A model generated the notes under the pieces. It worked only from the letters and a program-made list of their open reading frames with translations. It did no database searches and had not been told where the DNA came from. 11,974 nucleotides of DNA, taken from the NCBI GenBank assembly GCA_045579045.1, contig JAZNLL010000053.1, positions 1 through 11,974 on the forward strand, given 5' to 3'. Position 1 is the stretch's first letter. Each line of letters begins with the position of its first letter. Made by a program: the position numbers and the translations under genes. This document shows, in pieces, positions 1-6,397 of the stretch. The DNA comes from Avoscillospira sp045579045 (GTDB lineage Bacteria > Bacillota > Clostridia > Oscillospirales > Oscillospiraceae).

Positions 1-927
1 CTGGCACAGCTGTGCTGGCAGAAGGTCCATGCTCCGGAGCGGCTGGAAAACGCCTCCAAGGTCTGCATGAGCACCGAGTATCTGTATTACAGTCTGACAG
101 GGGAGTGGGGCATCGGTCCTTCTGCCGGTACGCCCTTCTATCTGCTGGATCAGACCAAGGGTACCTATAATCTGCCTGTGCTGGAAAAGCTGGGCATCCC
201 TGTGGAAAAGCTGCCTCCCGTCATGAAGACCGGAACCGTTCTGGGCAAGGTCACCAAGGCCGCCGCCGAAGCAAGCGGTCTGCCGGAAGGCACTCCCATT
301 GTCATCGGCACCTTCGACCACCCCAGCGCCGCCCGCGGTGTTGGCATCTGCAAAGAAGGCCAGCTGCTGCTGTCCTGCGGCACGTCCTGGGTGGGTTTCT
401 ATCCCGTCAACGACCGGGAAAAGATCGCCAATGCCAAAATGCTCATCGACCCCTTCCTCTCCGAGTTTGGCGGTCCCTGGGCAGGTATGGTTTCTCTGGC
501 CTCCCTGTCCGCTCAGATCGAAGGTTTCTCCAGAACCTATGTGGATGACAGCGACAAGTGGTATTTGACCCTTGTGGAGCAGGCAGCGCAGAGCAGCTGG
601 GGCGCAGGCGGTCTGACCATCGATCTGTTGGCAGAGCCGAAGGATGCGGAGATCCGCAGCTTTGAAAAGCGTCATGTTGCCCGTGCTATTATGGAGTGCG
701 TGGTCAATCTGCTGGCAGAGCGTCTGCAGCAGGTTGCCGCCAGCGGCATTTCCTGCACGGAAGCTGTCATGGTGGGCGGTCCCTCCGAGACCCCCCTGTG
801 GGCACAGCTCATCGCCGAAAAGACCGGCATGGAAGTCCGTGTCATGCACGGCTCCTACGCAGGTGCCGTCGGCGCAGCCACCGTTGCCGCCGCAGCGGTG
901 GGAATCGAACTTACCAACGAGGTGTAA
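1..927 (+). CDS. FGGY-family carbohydrate kinase, C-terminal part (5' end outside window)
   Basis: An ATP-dependent sugar kinase of the FGGY family (the fold of rhamnulokinase, fuculokinase and xylulokinase), which phosphorylates a sugar in the cytoplasm at the start of a catabolic pathway. The frame is open from base 1, so the ATG at 67 is internal: residues before it (LAQLCWQKVHAPERLENASK) continue the family pattern ahead of the YLYYSLTG segment. 308 residues are visible of a usual 470-500, so the N-terminal substrate half is mostly missing. Seen in order: the inter-domain stretch GTFDHPSAARG, the second-domain loop LLSCGTSWVGF, and the C-terminal MVGGPSETPLWAQLIAEKTG with GAVGAATVAAAAVG, which in this family surround the nucleotide. 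The next gene follows after 2 bases. Rhamnulokinase or fuculokinase is plausible given the GH78 enzyme elsewhere in the window, but the sugar cannot be fixed from this fragment. Confidence 0.88.
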   Translation: MAQLCWQKVHAPERLENASKVCMSTEYLYYSLTGEWGIGPSAGTPFYLLDQTKGTYNLPVLEKLGIPVEKLPPVMKTGTVLGKVTKAAAEASGLPEGTPIVIGTFDHPSAARGVGICKEGQLLLSCGTSWVGFYPVNDREKIANAKMLIDPFLSEFGGPWAGMVSLASLSAQIEGFSRTYVDDSDKWYLTLVEQAAQSSWGAGGLTIDLLAEPKDAEIRSFEKRHVARAIMECVVNLLAERLQQVAASGISCTEAVMVGGPSETPLWAQLIAEKTGMEVRVMHGSYAGAVGAATVAAAAVGIELTNEV

Positions 928-929
928 CT

Positions 930-1973
930 ATGTACAATCTTGTCATCAACGATTACGATAAGCAGGTCTATGAGAAGGAACTGAAGGACTTTTTGCCCGA
1001 TACCTTCATTGACCTCCATACCCATGTCAGCGTGAATACCATGACTCCTGCCGGCGAGTCCAACGGCGGCTCCACCTGGACGAGTCTGGTGGCTGACGAA
1101 ATGACCGGCGGCCAGCTGATGGATTCCTTTGATCGGCTCTTCCCCGGCAAAAAGGTCACGCCTCTGGTCTTCGGCAGCTGTGGCCATGTGATCTCCGAGT
1201 GCAATCAGTATGTCTATAACGAAGCCAAGACCTACGGCTTCCCCGTCCTGACCAGAACCGGCTATGACATGGATCCCGATGCGCTGGCTCGTGAAGTCCA
1301 TGCCAACGGCTCTCTGGGTCTGAAGCCCTATCTGTCCAACTGCCCTCCCTATGTGCCGGCCAGTGAGATTCGTATTTACGACTTCCTGCCCCATGAGCAT
1401 CTGGAAGTGGCCAATAAGAACGGCTGGATCGTCATGCTCCATATTTCCCGTTCCGGCAGACTCCGTGATCAGATGAACATTGCTCATCTGATGGAGATCG
1501 AGAAGAAGTATCCCAACGTGAAGCTGGTGGTGGCCCATGTCGGTAGAGCCTATTCCAAGCAGGATATCGGCGATGCCTTTGAGATTCTGAAGCATACGAA
1601 GAATATGACCTTCGATTTCACCGCCAACGTCTGCGATGATGCCATCCGTGAGTGCATCAAGGCTGTCGGCACCGAGCGCCTCATGTTCGGTTCTGACCTG
1701 CCCATTGCCATCATGCGGATGTACCGCATCACCGACCCCGTCACCGGCTGGTATAAGAACGTGGTGCCCAGAGGCCTGTACGGCGATGTGTCCGACGATG
1801 CCCATATGCAGGAGAGCGATGAGGATACCATCACCCTCATGATCTATGAGCAGCTCCGCGCCTTCAAGCGTGTGGCCATGGACCTGCACCTGACCGATAC
1901 TCAGGTGGAGCAGATCATGTATACCAACGCTAAAAACCTGATCGACGCCGCCAAGAAAGACATCTACGGCTAA
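930..1973 (+). CDS. amidohydrolase-2 family metal-dependent hydrolase
   Basis: 347 residues, a TIM-barrel metal hydrolase of the amidohydrolase 2 family (the family of sugar-acid lactonases, some decarboxylases and other C-N/C-O hydrolases). Metal-site motifs are in the expected order: DLHTHV with H30 and H32 after the first strand, MLHIS with H171, VVAHVG with H203, and MFGSDLP with D256. There is no signal peptide, so it acts in the cytoplasm. The open frame extends back to 696 inside the kinase gene, but I start at 930 because GAGGTG (919-924) lies 5 bases upstream and overlaps the kinase stop, implying translational coupling. The pairing with a sugar kinase suggests action on a sugar-derived lactone or acid, as in L-fucono- or L-rhamnono-lactonases of the same superfamily; this is inference and the substrate is unknown. 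A palindromic repeat and a terminator follow. Confidence 0.85.
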   Translation: MYNLVINDYDKQVYEKELKDFLPDTFIDLHTHVSVNTMTPAGESNGGSTWTSLVADEMTGGQLMDSFDRLFPGKKVTPLVFGSCGHVISECNQYVYNEAKTYGFPVLTRTGYDMDPDALAREVHANGSLGLKPYLSNCPPYVPASEIRIYDFLPHEHLEVANKNGWIVMLHISRSGRLRDQMNIAHLMEIEKKYPNVKLVVAHVGRAYSKQDIGDAFEILKHTKNMTFDFTANVCDDAIRECIKAVGTERLMFGSDLPIAIMRMYRITDPVTGWYKNVVPRGLYGDVSDDAHMQESDEDTITLMIYEQLRAFKRVAMDLHLTDTQVEQIMYTNAKNLIDAAKKDIYG

Positions 1974-2001
1974 GTCGCACAGGCACTTCTTGAGATATGT
2001 C

Positions 2002-2031
2002 ATTGCGAGCCGCCTTTGGCGGCGTGGCAAT
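2002..2031. repeat. intergenic imperfect-palindrome repeat (ATTGCGAG...CGTGGCAAT type)
   Basis: Outer arms ATTGC (2002-2006) and GCAAT (2027-2031) flank an inner 6-bp stem GCCGCC/GGCGGC (2009-2014 with 2018-2023) closed by a TTT loop, with small internal asymmetry between the stems. The form matches short intergenic palindromes I recall as abundant in gut Clostridia, where the ATTGCGAG and CGTGGCAATCC ends are constant and the central stem varies. Only one copy is visible here. It lies in the gap after the amidohydrolase gene, just before the terminator, and a weak open frame through it (from 1990) is not a gene. Confidence 0.6.
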
Positions 2032-2042
2032 CCGTATTTCCC

Positions 2043-2076
2043 AAAACTCCGCCTTGTAAAAGGCGGGGTTTTGTTG
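2043..2076 (+). terminator. intrinsic terminator after the kinase-amidohydrolase operon
   Basis: A 13-bp stem (2043-2055 with 2060-2072; one G-T pair) with loop GTAA. The GC core is CCGCC/GGCGG, the left arm starts AAAAC and the right arm ends GTTTTG, giving a short U tract. It lies 69 bases past the amidohydrolase stop. The stem ends only a few bases before the first ATG of the MFS frame, which affects the choice of that gene's start. Confidence 0.75.
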
Positions 2077-2082
2077 TATGAT
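2054..2082 (+). promoter_or_regulatory. predicted sigma-A promoter for the MFS gene, overlapping the terminator
   Basis: TTGTAA (2054-2059, 4 of 6 to the -35 consensus) is separated by exactly 17 bases from TATGAT (2077-2082, 5 of 6 to the -10 consensus). The -35 lies in the loop and inner stem of the preceding terminator. Transcription would begin near 2089, downstream of the ATG codons at 2078 and 2081 and upstream of a GAGG at 2101-2104, which supports the TTG at 2114 as the translated start. Confidence 0.5.
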
Positions 2083-2113
2083 GCAGAGAGAACTGGAAAA
2101 GAGGCGAAAATCC

Positions 2114-3328
2114 TTGAAAAAAATTCATTATGCGTGGGTAATCTGCTTTGCCTGCGCCTTGCTGCTGTTCTGCATCGGCGGCCTGTGCATCAATGCCTTC
2201 GGCATTTACCTGCCCTTTATCCGCGAGCAAAACGGCTTTAGCAATACGCAGACCTCCACCCTTGTGACCCTGCGGAACCTTGGCTGCTTCGCCGCCATGC
2301 TCCTCTCCGGTTATTATTATAAGAAATTTCCCCTGCGGACAGCCATGGCCATCGGCAGCGCCTGCTGTGTGTCTGCCCTTCTGATTTACAGTATGGCGAA
2401 AAACTATGCCGTTTACTGTCTGGCTGCCATCACCTGCGGCATTGGCTATGCCTATTCTGCAACGGTTCCCACGGCCATGATGCTGAGCCGCTGGTTCCAT
2501 AAAAACCGGAAACTGGCGATTGGCCTCTGTACGGCTGCCACGGGCCTGGGTGTCATGGGGTTTCCTCAGATCATCACATGGATCATTGAGACTTACGGTC
2601 TGCGGACGGCCTTCCTGTTGGAGGCCGGTACGATCACGGCGGCGCTGATCGTCGTGTTCCTGCTCCTGCGCAATGACCCCAAAGACAAGGGTTTGCAGCC
2701 CTATGGCGAAGGGGAAGTGGAGCTCCATCGCCGGGTGACACGGCATGGCAGAAAGCTGGAAAAGCGGGATTGGATCCTGCTGTTTCCCATGATCGTCATG
2801 CTGGGCGTGATCAACACCTGCGGCTATACCCAGCTGACTCTGCTGGCTACGAACAAGGGATTTCCTGCGCAGACCGTTGCGGCTGCTATTTCTGTGACGG
2901 GCATCAGTCTCATTGTCGGTAAATTCACCTATGGTGTTGTTTCCGAAAAATTCGGCACCGTTACCGGCAACTGGATCTATGGCAGCCTTGTGACCCTTGG
3001 TCTGGGTCTGTGCTGTCTGGCGAAAAGCAATGGCCTGCTCTTTACCGCCTTTGGCATGTATGCCTTTGGTCTTTCCATTGCCACGGTGGGCCTGACCACC
3101 TGGCCCGGCGAACTGGCTGCACCGGAACAGTTTGACAGAACGGTGCAGAAGTTCCAGACCGTTTCCACTGCCGGCGCATTGGTATTTTCCTCTGTTCCCG
3201 GCATTCTGGCAGACCTGTTCGGCGGCAGCTATGTGCCTGCCTATATCGGCTTCACCGCCTTTGCCCTGCTGGCTCTGCTGACCATCCAGTGGATATACTA
3301 TAAAGCAAACAAAGAAAAACCGCTCTGA
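2114..3328 (+). CDS. MFS transporter, oxalate/formate antiporter-like (TTG start)
   Basis: A secondary transporter of the major facilitator superfamily, about 12 hydrophobic segments in two halves joined by a charged loop (GEGEVELHRRVTRHGRKLEKR), in the cytoplasmic membrane. The N-terminus KKIHYAWVI followed directly by a hydrophobic segment is typical of OFA/monocarboxylate-type carriers, as is GKFTYGVVSEKFG after the mid-protein helices. With the TTG start at 2114 it has 404 residues. I prefer this over ATG 2078 or 2081 (416 or 415 residues) because GAGG (2101-2104) sits 9 bases upstream, the alternative ATGs fall inside the predicted -10 box, and the homology-like region begins here. The substrate may be a carboxylate and could relate to the preceding amidohydrolase; this is inference only. 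The stop codon lies inside the terminator stem shared with the converging ABC operon. Confidence 0.85.
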   Translation: MKKIHYAWVICFACALLLFCIGGLCINAFGIYLPFIREQNGFSNTQTSTLVTLRNLGCFAAMLLSGYYYKKFPLRTAMAIGSACCVSALLIYSMAKNYAVYCLAAITCGIGYAYSATVPTAMMLSRWFHKNRKLAIGLCTAATGLGVMGFPQIITWIIETYGLRTAFLLEAGTITAALIVVFLLLRNDPKDKGLQPYGEGEVELHRRVTRHGRKLEKRDWILLFPMIVMLGVINTCGYTQLTLLATNKGFPAQTVAAAISVTGISLIVGKFTYGVVSEKFGTVTGNWIYGSLVTLGLGLCCLAKSNGLLFTAFGMYAFGLSIATVGLTTWPGELAAPEQFDRTVQKFQTVSTAGALVFSSVPGILADLFGGSYVPAYIGFTAFALLALLTIQWIYYKANKEKPL

Positions 3329-3348
3329 AAGAGCGGTTTTTCTTTGTT
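3308..3348. terminator. bidirectional terminator between the MFS gene and the ABC operon
   Basis: A perfect 18-bp inverted repeat (3308-3325 with 3331-3348), GC core CCGCTC/GAGCGG, flanked by A-rich left and T-rich right arms so that both strands give a U-rich tail. The MFS stop (3326-3328) lies in the loop and the ATPase stop on the other strand (3350-3352) is 2 bases beyond the stem. One hairpin therefore serves two converging transcripts. Confidence 0.88.
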
Positions 3349-3349
3349 A

Positions 3350-4144
3350 TTAAGACAGCAGCAGTTTGTCGTCGGCTTCGTCGGAGCCGCTGACTTTGCT
3401 GAACAGTTCCAGAAGATCGGGAACGGTCAGCTTCTGCTTTTCTTCGCCTGCCACGTCGATGACGATGCGGCCTTCATACATCATGACCAGTCGGTCGCCG
3501 TATTCGATGGCGTCGCGCATGTTGTGGGTAATCATCAGGGTGGTCAGCTTGTCCCGGTTGACGATGAGACGGGTGGTCTCCATGACCTTTGCGGAGGTCT
3601 TGGGGTCCAGTGCAGCCGTATGCTCGTCCAGAAGCAGCAGCTTGGGCTTCTGCAGGGAAGCCATCAGCAGGGTCAATGCCTGCCGCTGACCGCCGGAGAG
3701 CAGACCCACCTTGGCGGTGAGACGGTCTTCCAGACCTAAGTCCAGAGTTTTGAGCATCTCCCGGTACATGTCCCGTTCGGCTCTGGTGATGCCGGCACGG
3801 AAGCCTCTGCCCTGACCGCGGCGCAGTGCCAGTGCCAGATTTTCTTCGATCTGCATGGAGGCAGCGGTGCCCATCATGGGGTCCTGGAACACGCGGCCAA
3901 TGAACTGGGCTCTTTTGTGTTCCGGCAGATGGGTCACATCCACACCGCCGATGGTAATGGTACCTTCATCCACGATCAATGCGCCGGAAACGGCATTGAG
4001 AAGGGTGGATTTACCGGCACCGTTGCCGCCGATGACAGAGACGGATTCTCCTTCCCGGATATGGAGAGACACGCCCTTGAGGGCTGCTTTTTCGTTGATG
4101 GTTCCGGGGTTGAAGGTTTTGAAGATATTATCGACCTTAAGCAT
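3350..4144 (-). CDS. ABC transporter ATP-binding protein, TrpZ-like
   Basis: 264 residues; the ATPase of a three-part importer with the two upstream genes. Visible motifs: Walker A GGNGAGKST (39-47), Q-loop Q87, signature LLSGGQRQ (148-155), Walker B LLLLDE with catalytic E174, D-loop ALDP (178-181), and switch H207. The DEHTAALDP form, with His where most ABC ATPases have Pro, is usual in the branch paired with PF04392 binding proteins. The reading frame extends further back (to 4306) but I start at 4144: GGGAGG (4153-4158) lies 8 bases upstream, and the first residues (MLKVDNIFKTF) match a normal ABC N-terminus. It overlaps the end of the permease gene by 8 bases, implying coupled translation. 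All motifs are intact, so it should be active. Substrate is set by the binding protein, not by this subunit. Confidence 0.92.
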   Translation of the reverse strand: MLKVDNIFKTFNPGTINEKAALKGVSLHIREGESVSVIGGNGAGKSTLLNAVSGALIVDEGTITIGGVDVTHLPEHKRAQFIGRVFQDPMMGTAASMQIEENLALALRRGQGRGFRAGITRAERDMYREMLKTLDLGLEDRLTAKVGLLSGGQRQALTLLMASLQKPKLLLLDEHTAALDPKTSAKVMETTRLIVNRDKLTTLMITHNMRDAIEYGDRLVMMYEGRIVIDVAGEEKQKLTVPDLLELFSKVSGSDEADDKLLLS

Positions 4145-5048
4145 GGGGGACACCTCCCGGTTTTGCATTCTTGGCATGGTGTTTGGCTCTCCAGTAGGGG
4201 ACGAACAGTGCCACAGCCACGAAGGTGGCGGAGAACAGCTTGAGATCGTCGGTGTTGAGACCCAGCTGGATGACAAAAGCCGTGACCACATAGTAGATGA
4301 TAGCACCGGCCACCACGCTGGCCAGCTTCATGGCGAAGTTGGTCAGGAGTTTGCCGAAAAGTACATCGCCGATGATAACGGCAGCCAGACCGATGACGAT
4401 GGCACCGCGGCCCATATTGACGGTGACGCTGCCTAAGTATTGGGTGTACAGGGCACCGCTGAGACCCACCAGACCGTTGCCGATGGCAAGACCCAGAACC
4501 TTCATCTTATTGTCGTTGATACCCTGAGCACGGCTCATATTGGGGTTGGCACCGGTAGCACGGATGGCACAGCCCAGTTCGGTACCGAAGAACCAGTACA
4601 AAAGGGCAATAATGGCAATTACGAACACCAGTCCCACCAGACAGGATGCACCCTGATTTCGGACAGAGACCAGCAGGGGGAACTTGTCCACACTGACAGC
4701 CAGCATGGCCTTGCCCATGATTCGCAGGTTGATGGAATAGAGAGCCAGCTGGGTCAGAATGCCGGACAGAATGGGAGGAATACCCATCTTGGTATGCAGA
4801 AAACCGGTGATGAGACCGGCCAGCATACCGGCAATAAAGGCAGCCACCATGGCAACGACCATGGGCATGCCGTTGAGGATCAGCAATGCTGCCACAGCAC
4901 CGCCGGTGCAGATGGAGCCGTCTACGGTCAGATCGGAGAAGTCCAGAACTTTATAGGTGATATAGACACCCAATGCCAGGAGACCCCAGATCAGACCCTG
5001 CGCTGCCGCATCAGGCAGCATCTTCAGCAAAGAAGCTAAAAAGTCCAT
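4137..5048 (-). CDS. ABC transporter permease, branched-chain-type (TrpY-like)
   Basis: 303 residues, a multi-spanning inner-membrane permease of the BPD_transp_2 (LivH/RbsC-like) type, very hydrophobic with roughly eight membrane segments. The cytoplasmic coupling loop is clear: GTELGCAIRATGANPNMSRA near residues 150-170, followed by a Gly-rich helix (GLAIGNGLVGLSGAL). The start ATG has a moderate upstream AAGGA about 12 bases away. The gene lies between the lipoprotein gene (88-base gap holding a strong hairpin) and the ATPase gene (8-base overlap). Together the three match the set found in the tryptophan/tyrosine-type uptake systems of Firmicutes, though related systems carry other ligands. 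Only one permease gene is present, so it probably forms a homodimer. Confidence 0.9.
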   Translation of the reverse strand: MDFLASLLKMLPDAAAQGLIWGLLALGVYITYKVLDFSDLTVDGSICTGGAVAALLILNGMPMVVAMVAAFIAGMLAGLITGFLHTKMGIPPILSGILTQLALYSINLRIMGKAMLAVSVDKFPLLVSVRNQGASCLVGLVFVIAIIALLYWFFGTELGCAIRATGANPNMSRAQGINDNKMKVLGLAIGNGLVGLSGALYTQYLGSVTVNMGRGAIVIGLAAVIIGDVLFGKLLTNFAMKLASVVAGAIIYYVVTAFVIQLGLNTDDLKLFSATFVAVALFVPYWRAKHHAKNAKPGGVPHA

Positions 5049-5085
5049 AGGAAATACCGTCCTTGAGGATAATAATAGTGAGAAT

Positions 5086-5122
5086 ACTGCGGCGGTGGAG
5101 GGCAGAAGCCCTCCACCGCAGT
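5086..5122 (-). promoter_or_regulatory. intercistronic stem-loop between binding-protein and permease genes
   Basis: A 15-bp GC-rich stem (ACTGCGG...GGAGGGC with GCCCTCC...CCGCAGT) closed by a 4-base loop (5104-5107), with a 3-base bulge on one side. It lies 14 bases past the lipoprotein stop on the minus strand. No clean U tract follows (ATTCTCACTATTATTATCC), so it looks more like a partial terminator or 3'-end stabiliser than a full terminator. Such an element would favour expression of the binding protein over permease and ATPase. Confidence 0.7.
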
Positions 5123-5136
5123 GTTACAGGACTGTT

Positions 5137-6108
5137 TTATTGCAGATCGTCGGGAATAACCAGACCCATAGCATCGGCATTCTCCTGATTGACGACCAGT
5201 TCCATATCGTCGGCAGACATGAAGCCGATGGGAGTGGCGGCAGGATCGGCGCCTTCAGCCAGAATGCTGTAGGCCATCTCGCCTGCGCGATAGCCCAGAG
5301 TGTAGTAGTCGATGGAAACGGTGGCGGTACCGCCGCTGTTGACCATGCCGCCTTCACCGCAGATGACGGGAACACCGGCAGGAACAGCAATGTTCTTCAC
5401 AGCTTCCATGTTCTCGGCGAACAGGTTATCGGTGGGGATGTAGATGACATCGGCCTGCTCGCAGGCGGAGGTCACAACACCGGACAGAGTAGAGATGTCG
5501 CTGGCAGTGAGAGTAACGGTCTCAAAGCCGGCAGCGGCATACAGCTCTTCAGCCTGATCGCCCTGAATGACGGAGTTGGGCTCGGCGGAGCAGTAGATGA
5601 TGGCCACGGTAGCTGCATCGGGGCAGAGCTTCTTGGTCAGATCCACATGAGCGGCGATGTCGCTCAGGTCGGAGTAACCGGTGACGTTGGCGCCGGGAGC
5701 TTCATTGGAAGCAACGATGCCGGCACCGACATAGTCGGTAACAGAGGTGCCGATGATGGGAATTTCGGAAGTGGCTTCCTTGGCTGCGATGACAGCAGGG
5801 GTGGCATTGGCCATAATGAGGTCTACACCTTCGTTGATGAACTTGGTGACGATGGGGGTGCAGTTGGTGGCTTCGCCGCCGGCCAGCTGAACATCAAAGG
5901 TAACGTTTTCACCCAGCTTCTCGGTCAGGGCATCCTGGAAGCCCTGAGTGGCCTGATCAAGAGCCACATGCTCCATCAGCTGAACGATACCCACATTAAA
6001 AACGGGGTTGTCATCGGCAGGGGCTTCCTCAGCAGGAGCCTTCTCGGCGCAGGCAGCCAGGCCCAGCACCATCAGAATGGCGAGCATCATAGCGAGCAGT
6101 TTTTTCAT
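5137..6108 (-). CDS. ABC transporter substrate-binding lipoprotein, PF04392 (TrpX-like)
   Basis: 323 residues; the extracellular ligand-binding lipoprotein that feeds the permease/ATPase pair. The N-terminus is a lipoprotein signal: KK, a hydrophobic stretch, then lipobox LAAC with lipidated C20. A short Ala/Glu/Pro-rich tether (about 21-33) leads to the binding domain. The family pattern is clear from about residue 37: FNVGIVQLMEHVALDQATQG, then ANATPAVIAAKEATSEIPII, then the second-lobe IPTDNLFAENMEAV. This is the ABC_sub_bind family, whose characterised members include tryptophan/tyrosine binders; other ligands are possible. The start has AAGGAG (6119-6124) 10 bases upstream. It is first in its operon, behind a well-formed promoter and an AU-rich leader of about 87 bases in which the ribosome site can pair with upstream sequence. 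Function as a binding protein is secure; the ligand is not. Confidence 0.92.
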   Translation of the reverse strand: MKKLLAMMLAILMVLGLAACAEKAPAEEAPADDNPVFNVGIVQLMEHVALDQATQGFQDALTEKLGENVTFDVQLAGGEATNCTPIVTKFINEGVDLIMANATPAVIAAKEATSEIPIIGTSVTDYVGAGIVASNEAPGANVTGYSDLSDIAAHVDLTKKLCPDAATVAIIYCSAEPNSVIQGDQAEELYAAAGFETVTLTASDISTLSGVVTSACEQADVIYIPTDNLFAENMEAVKNIAVPAGVPVICGEGGMVNSGGTATVSIDYYTLGYRAGEMAYSILAEGADPAATPIGFMSADDMELVVNQENADAMGLVIPDDLQ

Positions 6109-6118
6109 TGTAAATAAT

Positions 6119-6179
6119 CTCCTTTTTCGAATCTCGCGGGGAAATCAAAAAGAGATGTCTGAAAGGCAGTGACTTTTTG
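6119..6179 (-). promoter_or_regulatory. leader of the ABC operon with alternative pairing around the ribosome site
   Basis: On the minus strand the leader holds three complementary stretches: CAAAAAG (6179-6173), CTCTTTTTGA (6154-6145) and TCGAAAAAGGAG (6130-6119). The third contains the Shine-Dalgarno. Segment 2 can pair either with segment 1 or with segment 3, but not both, which is the logic of a translational switch. The pairs are A/U rich and the second has two single-base bulges, so this could be chance. I recognise no known riboswitch, and it is too short for a T-box. Confidence 0.3.
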
Positions 6180-6201
6180 GTTTTCTCGTGGTTGCTTTGT
6201 C

Positions 6202-6230
6202 AGTATATAGCTTTAAATCGATAAAGTCAA
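6202..6230 (-). promoter_or_regulatory. sigma-A promoter of the ABC operon
   Basis: On the minus strand, TTGACT (6230-6225, 5 of 6) and TATACT (6207-6202, 5 of 6) are separated by 17 bases. Transcription would begin near 6195, giving a leader of about 87 bases before the lipoprotein start. It is the best match on this strand in the gap. Confidence 0.75.
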
Positions 6231-6271
6231 TACAGAACTTCAACAAACCGATTTTGGAAAAATAAAAAAAT

Positions 6272-6289
6272 TTTGTATAAAAATACAAA
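6272..6289. promoter_or_regulatory. 18-bp AT-rich inverted repeat, possible operator
   Basis: TTTGTAT (6272-6278), 4 bases, ATACAAA (6283-6289): a perfect 7-bp inverted repeat. It lies between the two divergent promoters, about 42 bases upstream of the ABC -35 and 28 bases upstream of the gtrA-type gene's -35. The TTGTAT-N4-ATACAA shape resembles operators of GntR-type regulators, but the surrounding sequence is very AT-rich and chance is possible. No regulator gene is nearby. Confidence 0.3.
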
Positions 6290-6316
6290 TGCTCCTGTAT
6301 GCAAGGGAAAAACCTG

Positions 6317-6345
6317 CTGACATTGGGTGGGCTGTATGGTATGAT
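6317..6345 (+). promoter_or_regulatory. sigma-A promoter of the GtrA/MBL gene pair
   Basis: CTGACA (6317-6322, 5 of 6) and TATGAT (6340-6345, 5 of 6) with a 17-base spacer. Transcription would begin near 6352, about 46 bases before the GtrA start, which has an AAGGAGG site at 6387-6393. Confidence 0.7.
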
Positions 6346-6397
6346 AAGTCCAATGATGGACAGTCGGCAGCAATTTGCCGGCAAAAAGGAGGAAATC

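Noticed and set aside
855..2030. Long minus-strand open frame (391 codons) opposite the amidohydrolase
   Set aside because: No family pattern in the translation, starts inside the palindromic repeat, and the plus strand encodes all the metal-site motifs.
1990..2241. Short plus-strand open frame beginning VIASRLWRRGNPYFP
   Set aside because: The peptide is the translation of the intergenic palindrome and terminator and then runs out of frame through the MFS gene.
5095..6117. Plus-strand open frame (340 codons) opposite the binding-protein gene
   Set aside because: Gly/Asp-rich low-complexity translation typical of an antisense shadow; it runs through the intercistronic hairpin and has no upstream promoter or ribosome site.
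6109..6195. T-box or known riboswitch in front of the ABC operon
   Set aside because: The leader is only about 87 bases, with no T-box sequence, specifier stem or terminator/antiterminator pair that I can recognise.
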